Positions 29,426 to 38,086 of a stretch of DNA of 64,000 nt are shown here, in pieces. Where the stretch lies: assembly GCF_014171575.1 (NCBI RefSeq), contig NZ_CP050453.1, positions 3,472,001-3,536,000 of the forward strand, written 5' to 3'. Each line of letters starts with the position of its first letter. The stretch's first letter is position 1. Under the pieces are notes generated by a model, which saw only the letters and a list, made by a program, of their open reading frames with translations, did no database searches and was not told where the DNA came from. The position numbers and the translations under genes are program-made. The stretch is from Microbacterium sp. Se63.02b (GTDB lineage Bacteria > Actinomycetota > Actinomycetes > Actinomycetales > Microbacteriaceae).

Positions 29426-30088
29426 ATGGCGAACAGCAAGGCCCCCACCCGCGTGCGGCTCGACAGCGCGATGATCATCGACGCGGGGAAGGAACTCGCC
29501 GCGACCGGGACGGCATCGATCTCGGTGCGCGACCTCGGAAGTCGGCTGGGCGCCGACCCCACGGCGATCTATCGCCACTTCGCCAGCAAGGACGCCCTGA
29601 TGAGCGCGCTCCTCGACGAGCTCAACGGCGAGGCCGCCGCCTCGGTCGACCTTCCGGTCGAGGACTGGCGCGGGCGGCTGCGCATGCTCAGCGAGGCGAC
29701 GCTGACCCTGTTCACGCGCTACCCGGCCATCGGCTCCGAGGCCACCACGCTCACCACGCACGGCCCCGGCGAGCTCGCAGCGATCGAACTCATGCTCGAT
29801 GCGTTCCACCGCGCGGGCCTGCGCGGGCAGGATCTGGTGCGCCACTACGCCCTGCTCGCCTCGCACGTGCTGGCCGGCGCGGCGGGGATCGCACGGGCAC
29901 ACGCCGGGCGTGACACCGACGAGGTCGACAGTCCCTGGATCGACTCTCCCCTGCTCGCCGACCCCCGGCAGTTCCCGCTGATCGCCGAGAACGGCATCCT
30001 GCTGTCCGAGCTGCAGGATCGCGAGCTGTTCCTCCTCGGCGTCGACGTGATCGTCGAGTCGGCCGCCCGCACGGCGCAGGGGTCCTGA
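29426..30088 (+). CDS. TetR-family transcriptional regulator
   Basis: Repressor of 220 residues. Helix-turn-helix at about residues 12-58, with SVRDLGSRLGADPTAIYRHFASKDALM, and a C-terminal all-helical ligand domain of the TetR_C type. Start ATG 29426 chosen from the alignment of the HTH to the usual distance from the N-terminus; an in-frame upstream start at 29339 would add 29 residues and overlap the promoter. Divergent from the amidohydrolase/ABC operon and probably its regulator. The next operon follows after 80 bases. Confidence 0.9.
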   Translation: MANSKAPTRVRLDSAMIIDAGKELAATGTASISVRDLGSRLGADPTAIYRHFASKDALMSALLDELNGEAAASVDLPVEDWRGRLRMLSEATLTLFTRYPAIGSEATTLTTHGPGELAAIELMLDAFHRAGLRGQDLVRHYALLASHVLAGAAGIARAHAGRDTDEVDSPWIDSPLLADPRQFPLIAENGILLSELQDRELFLLGVDVIVESAARTAQGS

Positions 30089-30112
30089 CACGCGGACCTT
30101 GCGCCGAAGCTG

Positions 30113-30127
30113 GTTTTGTTGCAAAAC
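30113..30127. promoter_or_regulatory. Inverted repeat, candidate MarR operator
   Basis: GTTTTG-TTG-CAAAAC, a perfect six-base inverted repeat in an A/T-rich patch. It lies 42 bases upstream of the FAD monooxygenase start, in an operon that encodes its own MarR protein. Confidence 0.5.
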
Positions 30128-30132
30128 TACTT

Positions 30133-30155
30133 CCGCCGCTCACGGTGAGCGGCGG
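30133..30155. other. Perfect 23-base palindrome in the leader of the monooxygenase operon
   Basis: CCGCCGCTCAC (30133-30143), one base, GTGAGCGGCGG (30145-30155). It ends just before the GGGAGGA ribosome site of the next gene. As RNA it would form an 11-bp GC-rich hairpin. It could terminate tetR, control translation of the monooxygenase, or be a second regulator site. Confidence 0.55.
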
Positions 30156-30168
30156 GAGGAAGAGATCG

Positions 30169-31459
30169 ATGAAGATCATCGTCATCGGCGCCGGCATCGG
30201 CGGACTCGCCACGGCGATCAGCCTGCACGAGGCCGGCCTGCGCGACGTCACCGTGTTCGAGCGCAGCAGCGCCATCCGCGGACTCGGCGTCGGCATCAAC
30301 CTGCTGCCGCACGCGATGCGCGAGCTCACCGAGCTCGGCGTCGCCGACACGATCGCCGCTGCCGGCGTCACCCCCACCACCCTCAGCTACTTCACCCGCC
30401 GTGGACAGGCGATCTGGAGCGAGCCGCGCGGCCTCGACGCCGGGTACCACTGGCCCCAGCTCTCGGTGCACCGCGGTCGCCTGCAGCTCGCGCTGCGCGA
30501 TCTCGCGGAGGCCCGCCTCGCCGAGCCGATCCGCCTCGGGCACCGCCTGATCGCCACCACGTCGAACCCCGACGGCACCGAGACGGCGAGGTTCGCCACC
30601 GACGACGGCGAGGTCGAGGAGACCGCCGACGTGATCATCGGCGCCGACGGCATCCACTCCGCCCTGCGCGCCCAGCGCTTCCCCGACGAGGGTGCTCCGC
30701 CGTGGAGCGGACTCACACTGTGGCGCGGCACTGCCCGCATCCCCGCGTTCCTCGACGGACGCACCATGATCATGGCGGGCGACGGCGAGCAGAAGTTCGT
30801 CGCCTACCCCTGTCGGAGACGGATGCCGACGGCCGCATGCTCGTGAACTTCATCGCCGAACGTCGAGTCGGCGGCAGCGGCGACGCCGACTGGAACCGCG
30901 CGGTCGACCCGGCACCGATCGCCGAACTGTTCCGCGGCTGGAACTTCGACTGGCTCGACGTGCCGGCGGCCATCGCCGCGGCCGACGAGATCCTCGAGTA
31001 TCCGATGGTCGACCGCGATCCGCTGCCGCGCTGGACGTTCGGGCGCACCACCCTGGTGGGCGACGCGGCGCACGCGATGTACCCGAACGGATCGAACGGC
31101 GGGTCGCAGGCGATCCTCGACGCCCGCACGCTCGCCTTCCACCTCGCGGGCGCCGACCACTCCCCGCGGGGATCGACGACGCACTCGCCCGCTACGAAGA
31201 GGCCCGTCGCCCCGCGATGACCGCGCTCCTCGCCGGCACGCGGGCCACAGGACCCGAGCGGGTGATGCAGCTCGCGCACGAACGCGCACCCGAGGGCTTC
31301 GGCGACATCGACGAGGTGATCCCCCTCGCCGAACGCCGACGGATCGCGACCGATTACAAGGTCGCGGCCGGCTTCCTGCCCGAGTTGCTCAACGAGCGGC
31401 CCTCGCTCACCCCGGCACGCGACGACGCTGCGGCGCCGGAGACCGGGGTGCGCGCGTGA
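30169..31459 (+). CDS. FAD-dependent monooxygenase (PHBH fold, salicylate-hydroxylase-like)
   Basis: Class A flavoprotein monooxygenase of about 430 residues. The N-terminal GAGIGGLATA is the FAD glycine motif. IIGADGIHSALR is the DG motif, and LVGDAAHAMYPNGSNGGSQAILDA is the GD motif, where the NGSNGG variant marks an actinobacterial subgroup of aromatic or heterocycle hydroxylases. One base each is missing in the C run 30807-30810 and the G run 31168-31171. Stop overlaps the MarR start (GTGA). With the following DUF3237 protein this looks like an aromatic-compound utilization operon; substrate unknown. Confidence 0.87.
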
Positions 31460-31932
31460 CCGCGCTCGACGCCGCCCGGCTCGCCGCGGTGATCTCCCCG
31501 CTGCGGCGAGCGCTGCTCGCCGCGACCCGCGCGGAAGCCGACCTGCCCGAACTGTCGGATGCGCAGATCGACGTGCTGCGCGCCCTGCCGCACGGCACGA
31601 GCAGGGGTCCGGCGGAGATCGCCGCGCAGTTGCGGCTGAGTCGCCCGACCGTGAGCAACCTCCTCGGCGCGATGGAGACCGACGGACTGGTCGAGCGCGG
31701 CCCCGATCCCTCGGACGGACGTCGCGTGGCGGTGCGCGCCTCCGCACGCGCACGGGAACTCTTCGACCGCTTCGATGCGGTGAACACGGCCCTGGTGACG
31801 CGTGTGAGTCGCGAGCTCGACGACGCGGACCGCGCAGCACTCGACGCCGCATTGCCCGCGCTCGAGCGCCTCTGCGCCGTGCTCACCGACCCGGATGCTG
31901 CCCCCTCCACGACACACGAGGACGTCCCGTGA
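31456..31932 (+). CDS. MarR-family transcriptional regulator
   Basis: Winged-helix regulator of 158 residues, GTG start overlapping the monooxygenase stop. The recognition region is GPAEIAAQLRLSRPTVSNLLGAMETDGLVERGPDPSDGRR, ending in the MarR wing with D-x-R. It is co-transcribed with the monooxygenase and the DUF3237 gene. By analogy with other MarR proteins it would sense the aromatic substrate and bind the inverted repeat at 30113-30127. Confidence 0.9.
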   Translation: MTALDAARLAAVISPLRRALLAATRAEADLPELSDAQIDVLRALPHGTSRGPAEIAAQLRLSRPTVSNLLGAMETDGLVERGPDPSDGRRVAVRASARARELFDRFDAVNTALVTRVSRELDDADRAALDAALPALERLCAVLTDPDAAPSTTHEDVP

Positions 31933-32405
31933 ACACTCCGCACGATCAGCTCCCCCTTCCGACGCTCGAGGCCGCCTTCGATGTCACGGTTCGTCTCGGC
32001 CCGCTGGAGGACCACGGTGCGACCAGTGCCGGCCATCGCCGGGTCGTCCCGATCCTCGGCGGGCGGATCACCGGCATCGTCGAGGCCGAGATCCTTCCGG
32101 GCGGTGCGGATTGGCAGCTCGTGCGTTCGAACGGCACGATCGAGATCGACGGACGCTACTCGGCGCGCACCGCATCCGGCGACCTCCTGCTGCTGCATGC
32201 GAGAGGGGTGCGCACCGGATCACCGGAGGTGCTGGAGCGACTCGGACGAGGAGAGGACGTGGATCCCACCGCGTACTACTTCCGCACGACGGTCGCGATC
32301 GAGACGGCAGCGCCCTCCCTCGTCGACCTCCAGCGACAGCTCTACGTCGCGGCCGCCCAGCGCCGCACCGACGCCGTGCACTACCGCGCCTATCGCGTCA
32401 GCTGA
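31929..32405 (+). CDS. DUF3237 domain-containing protein
   Basis: Protein of 158 residues of the DUF3237 family, a small beta-barrel fold without an assigned reaction. Visible family pattern: GGRITGIVEAEILPGGADWQ, DGRYSARTASGDLLLLHARGV and a C-terminal YRAYRV. GTG start overlaps the MarR stop. Frequent neighbour of hydroxylases and hydrolases for aromatic compounds, so it may bind a pathway intermediate. Confidence 0.82.
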   Translation: MNTPHDQLPLPTLEAAFDVTVRLGPLEDHGATSAGHRRVVPILGGRITGIVEAEILPGGADWQLVRSNGTIEIDGRYSARTASGDLLLLHARGVRTGSPEVLERLGRGEDVDPTAYYFRTTVAIETAAPSLVDLQRQLYVAAAQRRTDAVHYRAYRVS

Positions 32406-32420
32406 TCCCGCGGGCGCTTT

Positions 32421-32474
32421 GGAATCGCGTGAGTGGTCCCATCTCCCTCGGGAATGGAGCCATCCACGCGATTC
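32421..32474. terminator. Large hairpin, likely bidirectional terminator
   Basis: GAATCGCGTG (32422-32431) pairs perfectly with CACGCGATTC (32465-32474), and an inner stem GGTCCCAT/ATGGAGCC extends it with two mismatches around an 11-base loop. It fills the gap between the convergent DUF3237 and carboxylesterase genes. No U-tract is present, as is common in high-GC actinobacteria. Confidence 0.6.
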
Positions 32475-32483
32475 GAACTCGCG

Positions 32484-33991
32484 TCACGTCGCGCGCAGCA
32501 ACGGTCGCACCGACGCATAGGCGTCGGAGACGTCGCGCGTCGGCACGTCGTAGACCCGGGCGATGCCTGCGGGGCCGAGGTGCCGCGGCCAGCCGGGGTC
32601 GCCATCCGCGATGAAGGCGACGGCAGCCCCGTGCACCTCGTCGGCCAGCTCCTGCGGCGGGTTCGGTCCGGCGAGCGGCTCCATCGCGGGACCGTCGAGG
32701 CAGTCGAAGAAGAACGGCACGTCGAGGCAGTGCTCGGCGAAGCCGAAGTGCCCGGACGGCCACGAGAAGCGGTAGAGCCAGGTGGGCGCAGAGCCGCGGT
32801 CGGCGACGACCTTCAGCAGCGCCGTGCGGAACATCCGGTCGGTGAGCAGCCGGCCACCGACCCGGGCGTTGCCGAGCCCGGTGATGTCGGCGTTGGCGGC
32901 GAGATACGCCCGCCGCACGCTCTTGGGCAGCCCGAGCTTGTTCAGCAACAACGACCTCGGCACCCAGCGCAGCTTCTTCTCGGAGCCCGCGAAGACCATC
33001 GTGAACTCGTCATCGGTCGCGCCGAGCACGAGCGGCTTGTCGGCGCCGATACCGGCGCGGAGAGCCTCGCGCGTGGAGCGCGGCACCAGATCGCCGTCGA
33101 CGGTCGGCCCGAGGGGAGCCCCTCGTCGATCACGCTCCCCAGAGACGCGGGGCCGAGCTCGGTCGCCTTCTTCTGGAGCTCGAGGATGCGTTCCTCCGAC
33201 AGCGAGGAGAAACCGGCGACGGTCGGCGCGACCCCGGCCGCGGCGGCGAGCCCGCGCCCGAAAGCCTCTGACCGCTCACCGCCCACATCGGCGAGTGCGC
33301 CCGAGATCGCGTAGACCCCGTGGAACAGGTGCTGCGCCTTCTCCATGCCGAGGAGGGTCAGCACCGCACCGCCGCCGGCCGACTGCCCGGCGATCGTGAC
33401 GCGCGCCGGGTCTCCGCCGAACATCGCGATGTTCTGCTGCACCCACTCGAGGGCGAGCAGCCAGTCGCGCACACCGCGGTTGGACGGGGCATCCTCGATC
33501 CAGCCGAACCCGTCGAAGCCCAACCGATACGACAGAGACACCGTCACGACGCCGTCGCGGTTGAAGTTGCGGCCGTCGTACCAGGGGCTGGCCGGTGACC
33601 CGGCGAAGTACCCGCCGCCATGGATCCAGACGAGGACCGGAAGTCCGGAGCCCTGCTCGGCGCGGGTCGGGTCCGGGGTGAAGACGTTGACGTTCAGCGT
33701 GCTGTCGCCCTCGATGCTCGGCTCGGGGATGAGCGTCACGCCCGGATCGCCGCGCTGCGCCGTGGCTGCGAACTCGAGAGCGTCGCGCACACCCTCCCAC
33801 GGTCTCTTCGGCACGGGGGCCTGGAACCGCAGCGCACCGACCGGCGCCTCGGCGAACGGGATGCCGAGGAACGCGGACGATCGTGGATTGCCCCGCCCAC
33901 CCGTGGTCGGGCGCCAGCGTCCGCGCACCCGGCCGGCGGCGGTAGCCACCTCGACGAAGTCGGCGGTCGTCTCGAAGTCGGTATCCGTCAT
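32484..33991 (-). CDS. Type B carboxylesterase
   Basis: Alpha/beta-hydrolase esterase of about 502 residues. Oxyanion-hole motif HGGG at 124-127 and nucleophile elbow GQSAG with Ser204, plus early FLGIPFAEAPVGALRF, the type B carboxylesterase signature. I prefer ATG 33991 because AGGAG is eight bases upstream; an ATG at 34021 overlapping the transporter stop (TGATG) is possible. One base is missing in the C run 33119-33122. Cytoplasmic, no signal peptide. Co-transcribed with a GPH transporter, so it probably hydrolyses an imported ester or acylated glycoside. Confidence 0.88.
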
Positions 33992-34020
33992 CACAGCATT
34001 CTCCTGCTCGTTCCTGGTCA

Positions 34021-35328
34021 TCAGCGCACTCCCTTGATCGGCGCGGTCGCGACGGCGGCGAGGATCACGAACACGATCGCGAAGACGAACAGCATCGCGT
34101 AACCGCCCAGGGCCGTGATGATGACACCGCCGATCGCGGGGCTCAGCGCCTGCGGCACGTTGGTCGCGACGTTGAGGATGCCGAGGTCTTTGCCGGCCGA
34201 GACGCCCTCGTTCGGCAGCACCTCGGTCATGAGCGCCGCATCCACCGACATGTAGAGCCCGAAGCCGACACCGTTGATGATGCTCATCAGGACCATGCCG
34301 GTCATGTTCGGCTGCAGCAGCGGCATCGCCAGCGCCGCCACCATCACCACGGATGCGGCGTAGATGAACACCTTGCGGCGACCGACCCTGTCGCTCCACC
34401 ACCCGGACAGCGCGATCGCGATCAGCGTCGGGACGAAGGCCACGAGGGTGAGCGTGACGACGGCGCCCTGGGCGTCCGCGAACGGCAGGCCGATGTAGTC
34501 GGTGAGCATGTACAGCTGGTAGGCGCTGACGACGAAGTAGCCGAGGATCAGCAGGAACCGCGCGGCGAACGCCCACGCGAAGTCGGGGTGACGGCGCGGG
34601 TCGATCCAGAATCCACGGAAGAACGCACCCCAGCGGAACGCGTCGACCGCCGCGTGCTTCGATGACCAGTCCCGGTTCACGAGCGCGAACAGCAACGCCG
34701 CCACGATCACGGCACCGCCGAACACCGCGTAGCCGATGCCGATCTGCGCGGCGAAAGCACCGGCGAGCATGATGCCGACCGTCATGCCGACCTGCGTGCC
34801 GAGCCCGATCATCGCGCTCGCCCCGCCGCGCTTCGACCGCGGGAAACGGTCGGCGGTGATGGCCGTCAGCGGGGCCTGGAAGAAGTTCAGCGCCACCTGG
34901 ATGATCACCCAGAACACGGTGATCCAGAGGATATCGCTCAGCGAGCCCATGCCGAACAGGAAGATGCCGCCGATGATGGCGCCGAGCACCATCCACGGCA
35001 CCCGGCGTCCGAACCGCGAGCGCGTGCGATCGCTCAACGCTCCGACGATCGGCTGCGCGAACAGGGTGAAGACGAAGGAGATCGTGGTGACGACGGCGAG
35101 GTTGCCGACCTTGTTCGCCTCGTCGATCATCAGCACCTGGCTGGGGAGGAGGATCGCGATGAGCCCGCCATAGGTGGCGAACAGGGTCAGCGAGGCGATC
35201 AGCAGGCTGGGCAGCAGACGTCGATTCGCGGGCGGGCTCGCCGCCGGCTCCCCCGCTGCGGGCGGGAGAGAACGGATGGTGCCGGTCGGCGCGAGTTCGG
35301 CGGCGGGATCGAGAGGGGGAAGGGACAT
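34021..35328 (-). CDS. MFS transporter, GPH-like
   Basis: Membrane transporter of 435 residues with about 12 helices, intact. QPIVGALSDRTRSRFGRRVPW between helices 2 and 3 is the GPH/MFS cytoplasmic loop, repeated in weaker form as GWWSDRVGRRKVF in the second half. The first 35 residues are Pro/Ala-rich and cytoplasmic. First gene of a two-gene operon with the carboxylesterase, controlled by the divergent TetR gene through two inverted repeats. Substrate is probably a glycoside or ester that the esterase opens. Confidence 0.88.
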   Translation of the reverse strand: MSLPPLDPAAELAPTGTIRSLPPAAGEPAASPPANRRLLPSLLIASLTLFATYGGLIAILLPSQVLMIDEANKVGNLAVVTTISFVFTLFAQPIVGALSDRTRSRFGRRVPWMVLGAIIGGIFLFGMGSLSDILWITVFWVIIQVALNFFQAPLTAITADRFPRSKRGGASAMIGLGTQVGMTVGIMLAGAFAAQIGIGYAVFGGAVIVAALLFALVNRDWSSKHAAVDAFRWGAFFRGFWIDPRRHPDFAWAFAARFLLILGYFVVSAYQLYMLTDYIGLPFADAQGAVVTLTLVAFVPTLIAIALSGWWSDRVGRRKVFIYAASVVMVAALAMPLLQPNMTGMVLMSIINGVGFGLYMSVDAALMTEVLPNEGVSAGKDLGILNVATNVPQALSPAIGGVIITALGGYAMLFVFAIVFVILAAVATAPIKGVR

Positions 35329-35362
35329 GGCCGTTCCTCGTTGAGCGGTCGCGGGCTAATAC

Positions 35363-35375
35363 CAAACATCGTTCG
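35363..35375. promoter_or_regulatory. TetR operator candidate, copy 1
   Basis: CAAACATCGTTCG, one mismatch from the symmetric CGAAC-NNN-GTTCG. Located 35 bases upstream of the transporter start. Confidence 0.6.
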
Positions 35376-35426
35376 GGATTCGACTCACATGCTCGCAGAT
35401 CGCGGTTCACCGCCGCAAGTCATTCA

Positions 35427-35439
35427 CGAACGTTGTTCG
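35427..35439. promoter_or_regulatory. TetR operator candidate, copy 2
   Basis: CGAACGTTGTTCG, a perfect five-base inverted repeat with three-base centre. Located 38 bases before the tetR ATG. Together with copy 1, 64 bases away, it brackets the divergent promoters. Confidence 0.65.
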
Positions 35440-35464
35440 GTTTTTGTGATCCGACCGTGACGGT

Positions 35465-35470
35465 TACCCT
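35465..35470 (+). promoter_or_regulatory. -10 element of leaderless tetR promoter
   Basis: TACCCT exactly six bases before the ATG at 35477. Confidence 0.45.
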
Positions 35471-35476
35471 GGAGCC

Positions 35477-36044
35477 ATGGCGACACGAGGGGCATATGCG
35501 AAGGGCGTCGCCAAGCGCGAGGAGATCCTCGAGGCCGCCCTCGCCGTCGTCGCCGAGCACGGCTACCGCAAGGCGTCGGTCCGAGATCGCCGACGCCGCC
35601 GGGCTCAGCCCCGCGGGCCTCCTGCACTACTTCGGCAGCAAAGAGGAGCTGTTCGTCGCGATTCTCCGCGCCAGAGACGACCGCGACGAGCAGGAGCATG
35701 CGGGCGAAGACGCCTCCACCGCCTTCCTCGCGGTGATGCGCCACAACGCCTCCGTCCCCGGACTCGTGCAGCTCTACGCGCAGCTGGCTGCCGAGGCGGG
35801 AGACCCGTCGCATCCCGCACACACGTACTTCCGTGAGCGTACCGAACGGGTCGAGGCCTTCACGCGCGCCCAGGTCGCCGCAGATCAGAGAGCGGGCCGC
35901 CTGCGCGACGACCTCGACCCCGCATGGGTGGTGCGCACGCTGCACGCCTTGGCCGATGGACTCCAAGGCGCGTGGATGCTCGACCCCTCACTCGACATGG
36001 CCGCCGAGATCGAGCAGTTCCTCGCGCTGCTGCGCCCGGCCTGA
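35477..36044 (+). CDS. TetR-family transcriptional regulator
   Basis: Repressor of about 189 residues. N-terminal KREEILEAALAVVAEHGYRKASV leads into EIADAAGLSPAGLLHYFGSKEEL, the HTH and its YFGSK end. A two-base deficit (or one extra base) at about 35578-35584 splits it between ASV and EIADA; ASVREIADA is the expected text. The C-terminal domain resembles the TetR type of carbohydrate- or ester-related regulators. Divergent from the GPH transporter/esterase operon, with two matching inverted repeats between them. Confidence 0.88.
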
Positions 36045-36054
36045 CGGCTCCGGG

Positions 36055-37002
36055 TCAGGCGAGCGTCGTCGCCTCGGCGTGCGGCATCCGGGCCGTCATG
36101 ATCCGGACGGCCTCGGGGTTGTCATCCACGAGCACGGCGTCGCGTCCGAGCGCCGAGGCCACCGCCCCCGCCGTCCCGCTCCCCGCGAAGAGGTCGAGCA
36201 CCCGGTCACCCGGACGACTCGACGCCGTCACGATGCGCCGGAGGATCCCCTCGGGTTTCTGCGTGGGATAGCCCGTCTTCTCGCGCCCGGTCGTCGGCAC
36301 GATCGTGTGCCACCAGACGTCGGTGGGCAGCTTGCCGCGTGCGGCCTTCTCAGCCGTGACGAGTCCGGGCGCCATGTACGGCTCGCGGTCGACCTCGTCG
36401 GAGTTGAAGACGTACTCCCGCGGATTCTTCACGTACACCAGGATCGTGTCGTGCTTGGTCGGCCAGCGGCTGCGCGACTTGGCGCCGTAGTCGTACGCCC
36501 AGATCAGTTCGTTGAGAAAGCAGTCCCGCCCGAAGACCGCGTCGAGCATGACCTTGGCGTAGTGCGCCTCCCGGTAGTCGAGGTGCAGGTACAGCGTGCC
36601 GTCGTCGGCGAGCAGCCGCCACGCCTCCTCGAGCCGCGGCATCAGGAACGCTCCGTAGTCGTCGAAGCGGTCGTCGTACGCCCGCAGCATCCCGCGCACC
36701 CGCTCGTACGCGTGGCCGTGGAACCCGTGGCGCACCTCGGTCTCTCCGGACGGGGGTGCGGAGTCGGCGGCGACCGGGGTCGGAGCGTCCGATTCGGCAG
36801 GAGTCGTCCCCGACCCGGCAGGTTCGTCGTGGGGTGCCGACGCCCGACGCGCGGTCACGACCTGGCGCTCCTGCGTGCGTCCGGTGTTGAACGGCGGGTC
36901 GAGGTACACGAGCGTGAACGATCCGGACGGCAGCGTCGCCGCGACGGCGAGGTTGTCCCCCTCGATGATCGTGACCGCCCCGAGAGCCGGATGCGGTGTC
37001 AC
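36055..37002 (-). CDS. Site-specific DNA methyltransferase, beta-class (N6-adenine or N4-cytosine), orphan
   Basis: S-adenosylmethionine-dependent DNA methylase of 315 residues, intact. Catalytic motif IV DPPFNTG is at residues 35-41 and comes before AdoMet motif I DLFAGSGTAG at 270-279, the order of beta-class enzymes such as CcrM and type III Mod. Also present: YLHLDYREAHYAKVMLD and TQKPEGILRRIV (motif X/QKP). A Pro/Ser/Thr-rich insert lies at about 50-85. GTG start overlaps the lipoate ligase stop. No restriction enzyme is nearby, so it is probably a housekeeping or epigenetic methylase. Target site not readable. Confidence 0.88.
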   Translation of the reverse strand: MTPHPALGAVTIIEGDNLAVAATLPSGSFTLVYLDPPFNTGRTQERQVVTARRASAPHDEPAGSGTTPAESDAPTPVAADSAPPSGETEVRHGFHGHAYERVRGMLRAYDDRFDDYGAFLMPRLEEAWRLLADDGTLYLHLDYREAHYAKVMLDAVFGRDCFLNELIWAYDYGAKSRSRWPTKHDTILVYVKNPREYVFNSDEVDREPYMAPGLVTAEKAARGKLPTDVWWHTIVPTTGREKTGYPTQKPEGILRRIVTASSRPGDRVLDLFAGSGTAGAVASALGRDAVLVDDNPEAVRIMTARMPHAEATTLA

Positions 37003-38048
37003 GGCACCCGATGCAGCCACGCGTCGGTGGCGAACTTCGACGCGACGAGCGCCTCGGCGTCGGCGTACTCGTCGGCGCTGATCGACCCCGACTCGGCGTC
37101 GGTCAACGAACGGAACGTGTCCTTGAACCGCTCGATGATCTCGGCGCGCTCGAGTCCGGTCTGGCTCCGCAGAGGGTCGACGCGCTTCGCCGCAGACGCG
37201 GTGCCCTTGTCGCTCAGCTTCTCGCGTCCGATGCGCAGCACCTCGGTCATCACCTGACCGTCGATGTCGTAGGAGAGGGTCGCGTGGTGGAGCACACCCC
37301 CGTTGGCGAGACGCTTCTGCGCGGCGCCGCCGATCTTGCCGGTGGGGCTCGCGATGTCGTTCAGCGGCTGATAGACGGCATCGATGCCGAGGGACCGCAG
37401 CGCCTGCAGCACCCAATCGTCGAGGAAGGCATACGAGTCGGCGAACGTCATGCCCGCCACCAGGGATGCCGGCACGTACAGCGAGTACGTGATGATCTGC
37501 CCCGCGGCCATGAGCATCGCCCCGCCGCCCGAGATCCGCCGGACGACGTCGAATCCGTGCTTCGCCGCGCCTTCGGGATCGACCTCGTTGCGGTACGACT
37601 GGAACGACCCGATCACCACGGCCGACTCGTCCCACTCCCAGATGCGCAGGGTCGGACGCCGTCGCCCCTCGCCGACACGGGCGGTGAGCACCTCGTCGAG
37701 GGCGAGGTTCATGCGCGGTGAGACGGCCTTGTCGTGCACGATCTCCCAGTCGAAGTCACGCCAGCCCGGAGCAGTCACGAGCGCACGGCGCACGGCCGTC
37801 CCCACCGCCTCCGGCGTGAAGCCGAGCAGCTGCGCACCGTCGGGGAGGGCACCGCGCACGGCGGCGGCGATCGCGGTCGCATCCGACTCGACGGGCAGCC
37901 CGTTCACAGCCTCGTCGATGTCGCCCAACGCCGAGTCGGGCTCGAGGAAGAAGTCTCCTGCGAGGCGGAAGCGGACGATCCTGTCGTCTTCGATGTCGAG
38001 GTCGACGACGACGAGCTTTCCCCCTGGGACCTTGTATTCACCGTGCAC
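36999..38048 (-). CDS. Lipoate-protein ligase, LplB-LplA fusion
   Basis: Attaches lipoate to lipoyl domains of 2-oxoacid dehydrogenases and GcvH. Residues of about 1-95 (EYKVPGGKLVVVDLDIE, GDFFLEPDSALGDIDEAVNGL) match the accessory LplB-type domain. The catalytic LplA domain follows, with VVRRISGGGAMLMAAGQI (the RRxSGGG lipoate/ATP site) and DIASPTGKIGGAAQKRLANGG (catalytic Lys). In E. coli LplA the accessory domain is C-terminal, so this is the reversed order. 349 residues, GTG start with TAAGCT six bases upstream. Confidence 0.88.
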   Translation of the reverse strand: MHGEYKVPGGKLVVVDLDIEDDRIVRFRLAGDFFLEPDSALGDIDEAVNGLPVESDATAIAAAVRGALPDGAQLLGFTPEAVGTAVRRALVTAPGWRDFDWEIVHDKAVSPRMNLALDEVLTARVGEGRRRPTLRIWEWDESAVVIGSFQSYRNEVDPEGAAKHGFDVVRRISGGGAMLMAAGQIITYSLYVPASLVAGMTFADSYAFLDDWVLQALRSLGIDAVYQPLNDIASPTGKIGGAAQKRLANGGVLHHATLSYDIDGQVMTEVLRIGREKLSDKGTASAAKRVDPLRSQTGLERAEIIERFKDTFRSLTDAESGSISADEYADAEALVASKFATDAWLHRVP

Positions 38049-38054
38049 GCCTCC

Positions 38055-38060
38055 AGCTTA
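38055..38060 (-). promoter_or_regulatory. -10 element of lipoate ligase promoter
   Basis: TAAGCT, then GGAGGC (six bases), then GTG at 38048. It could be leaderless, or GGAGGC could serve as ribosome site from another start. Confidence 0.45.
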
Positions 38061-38086
38061 AGCCGCACGGCCCGTCATCCGGCGGG

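Noticed and set aside
32466..32484. tRNA T-arm-like sequence (TTCGAAC loop with GC stem)
   Set aside because: No acceptor, D or anticodon arms match on either strand, the stem would have a mismatch next to the conserved G-C pair, and the sequence is one arm of the larger hairpin 32421-32474.
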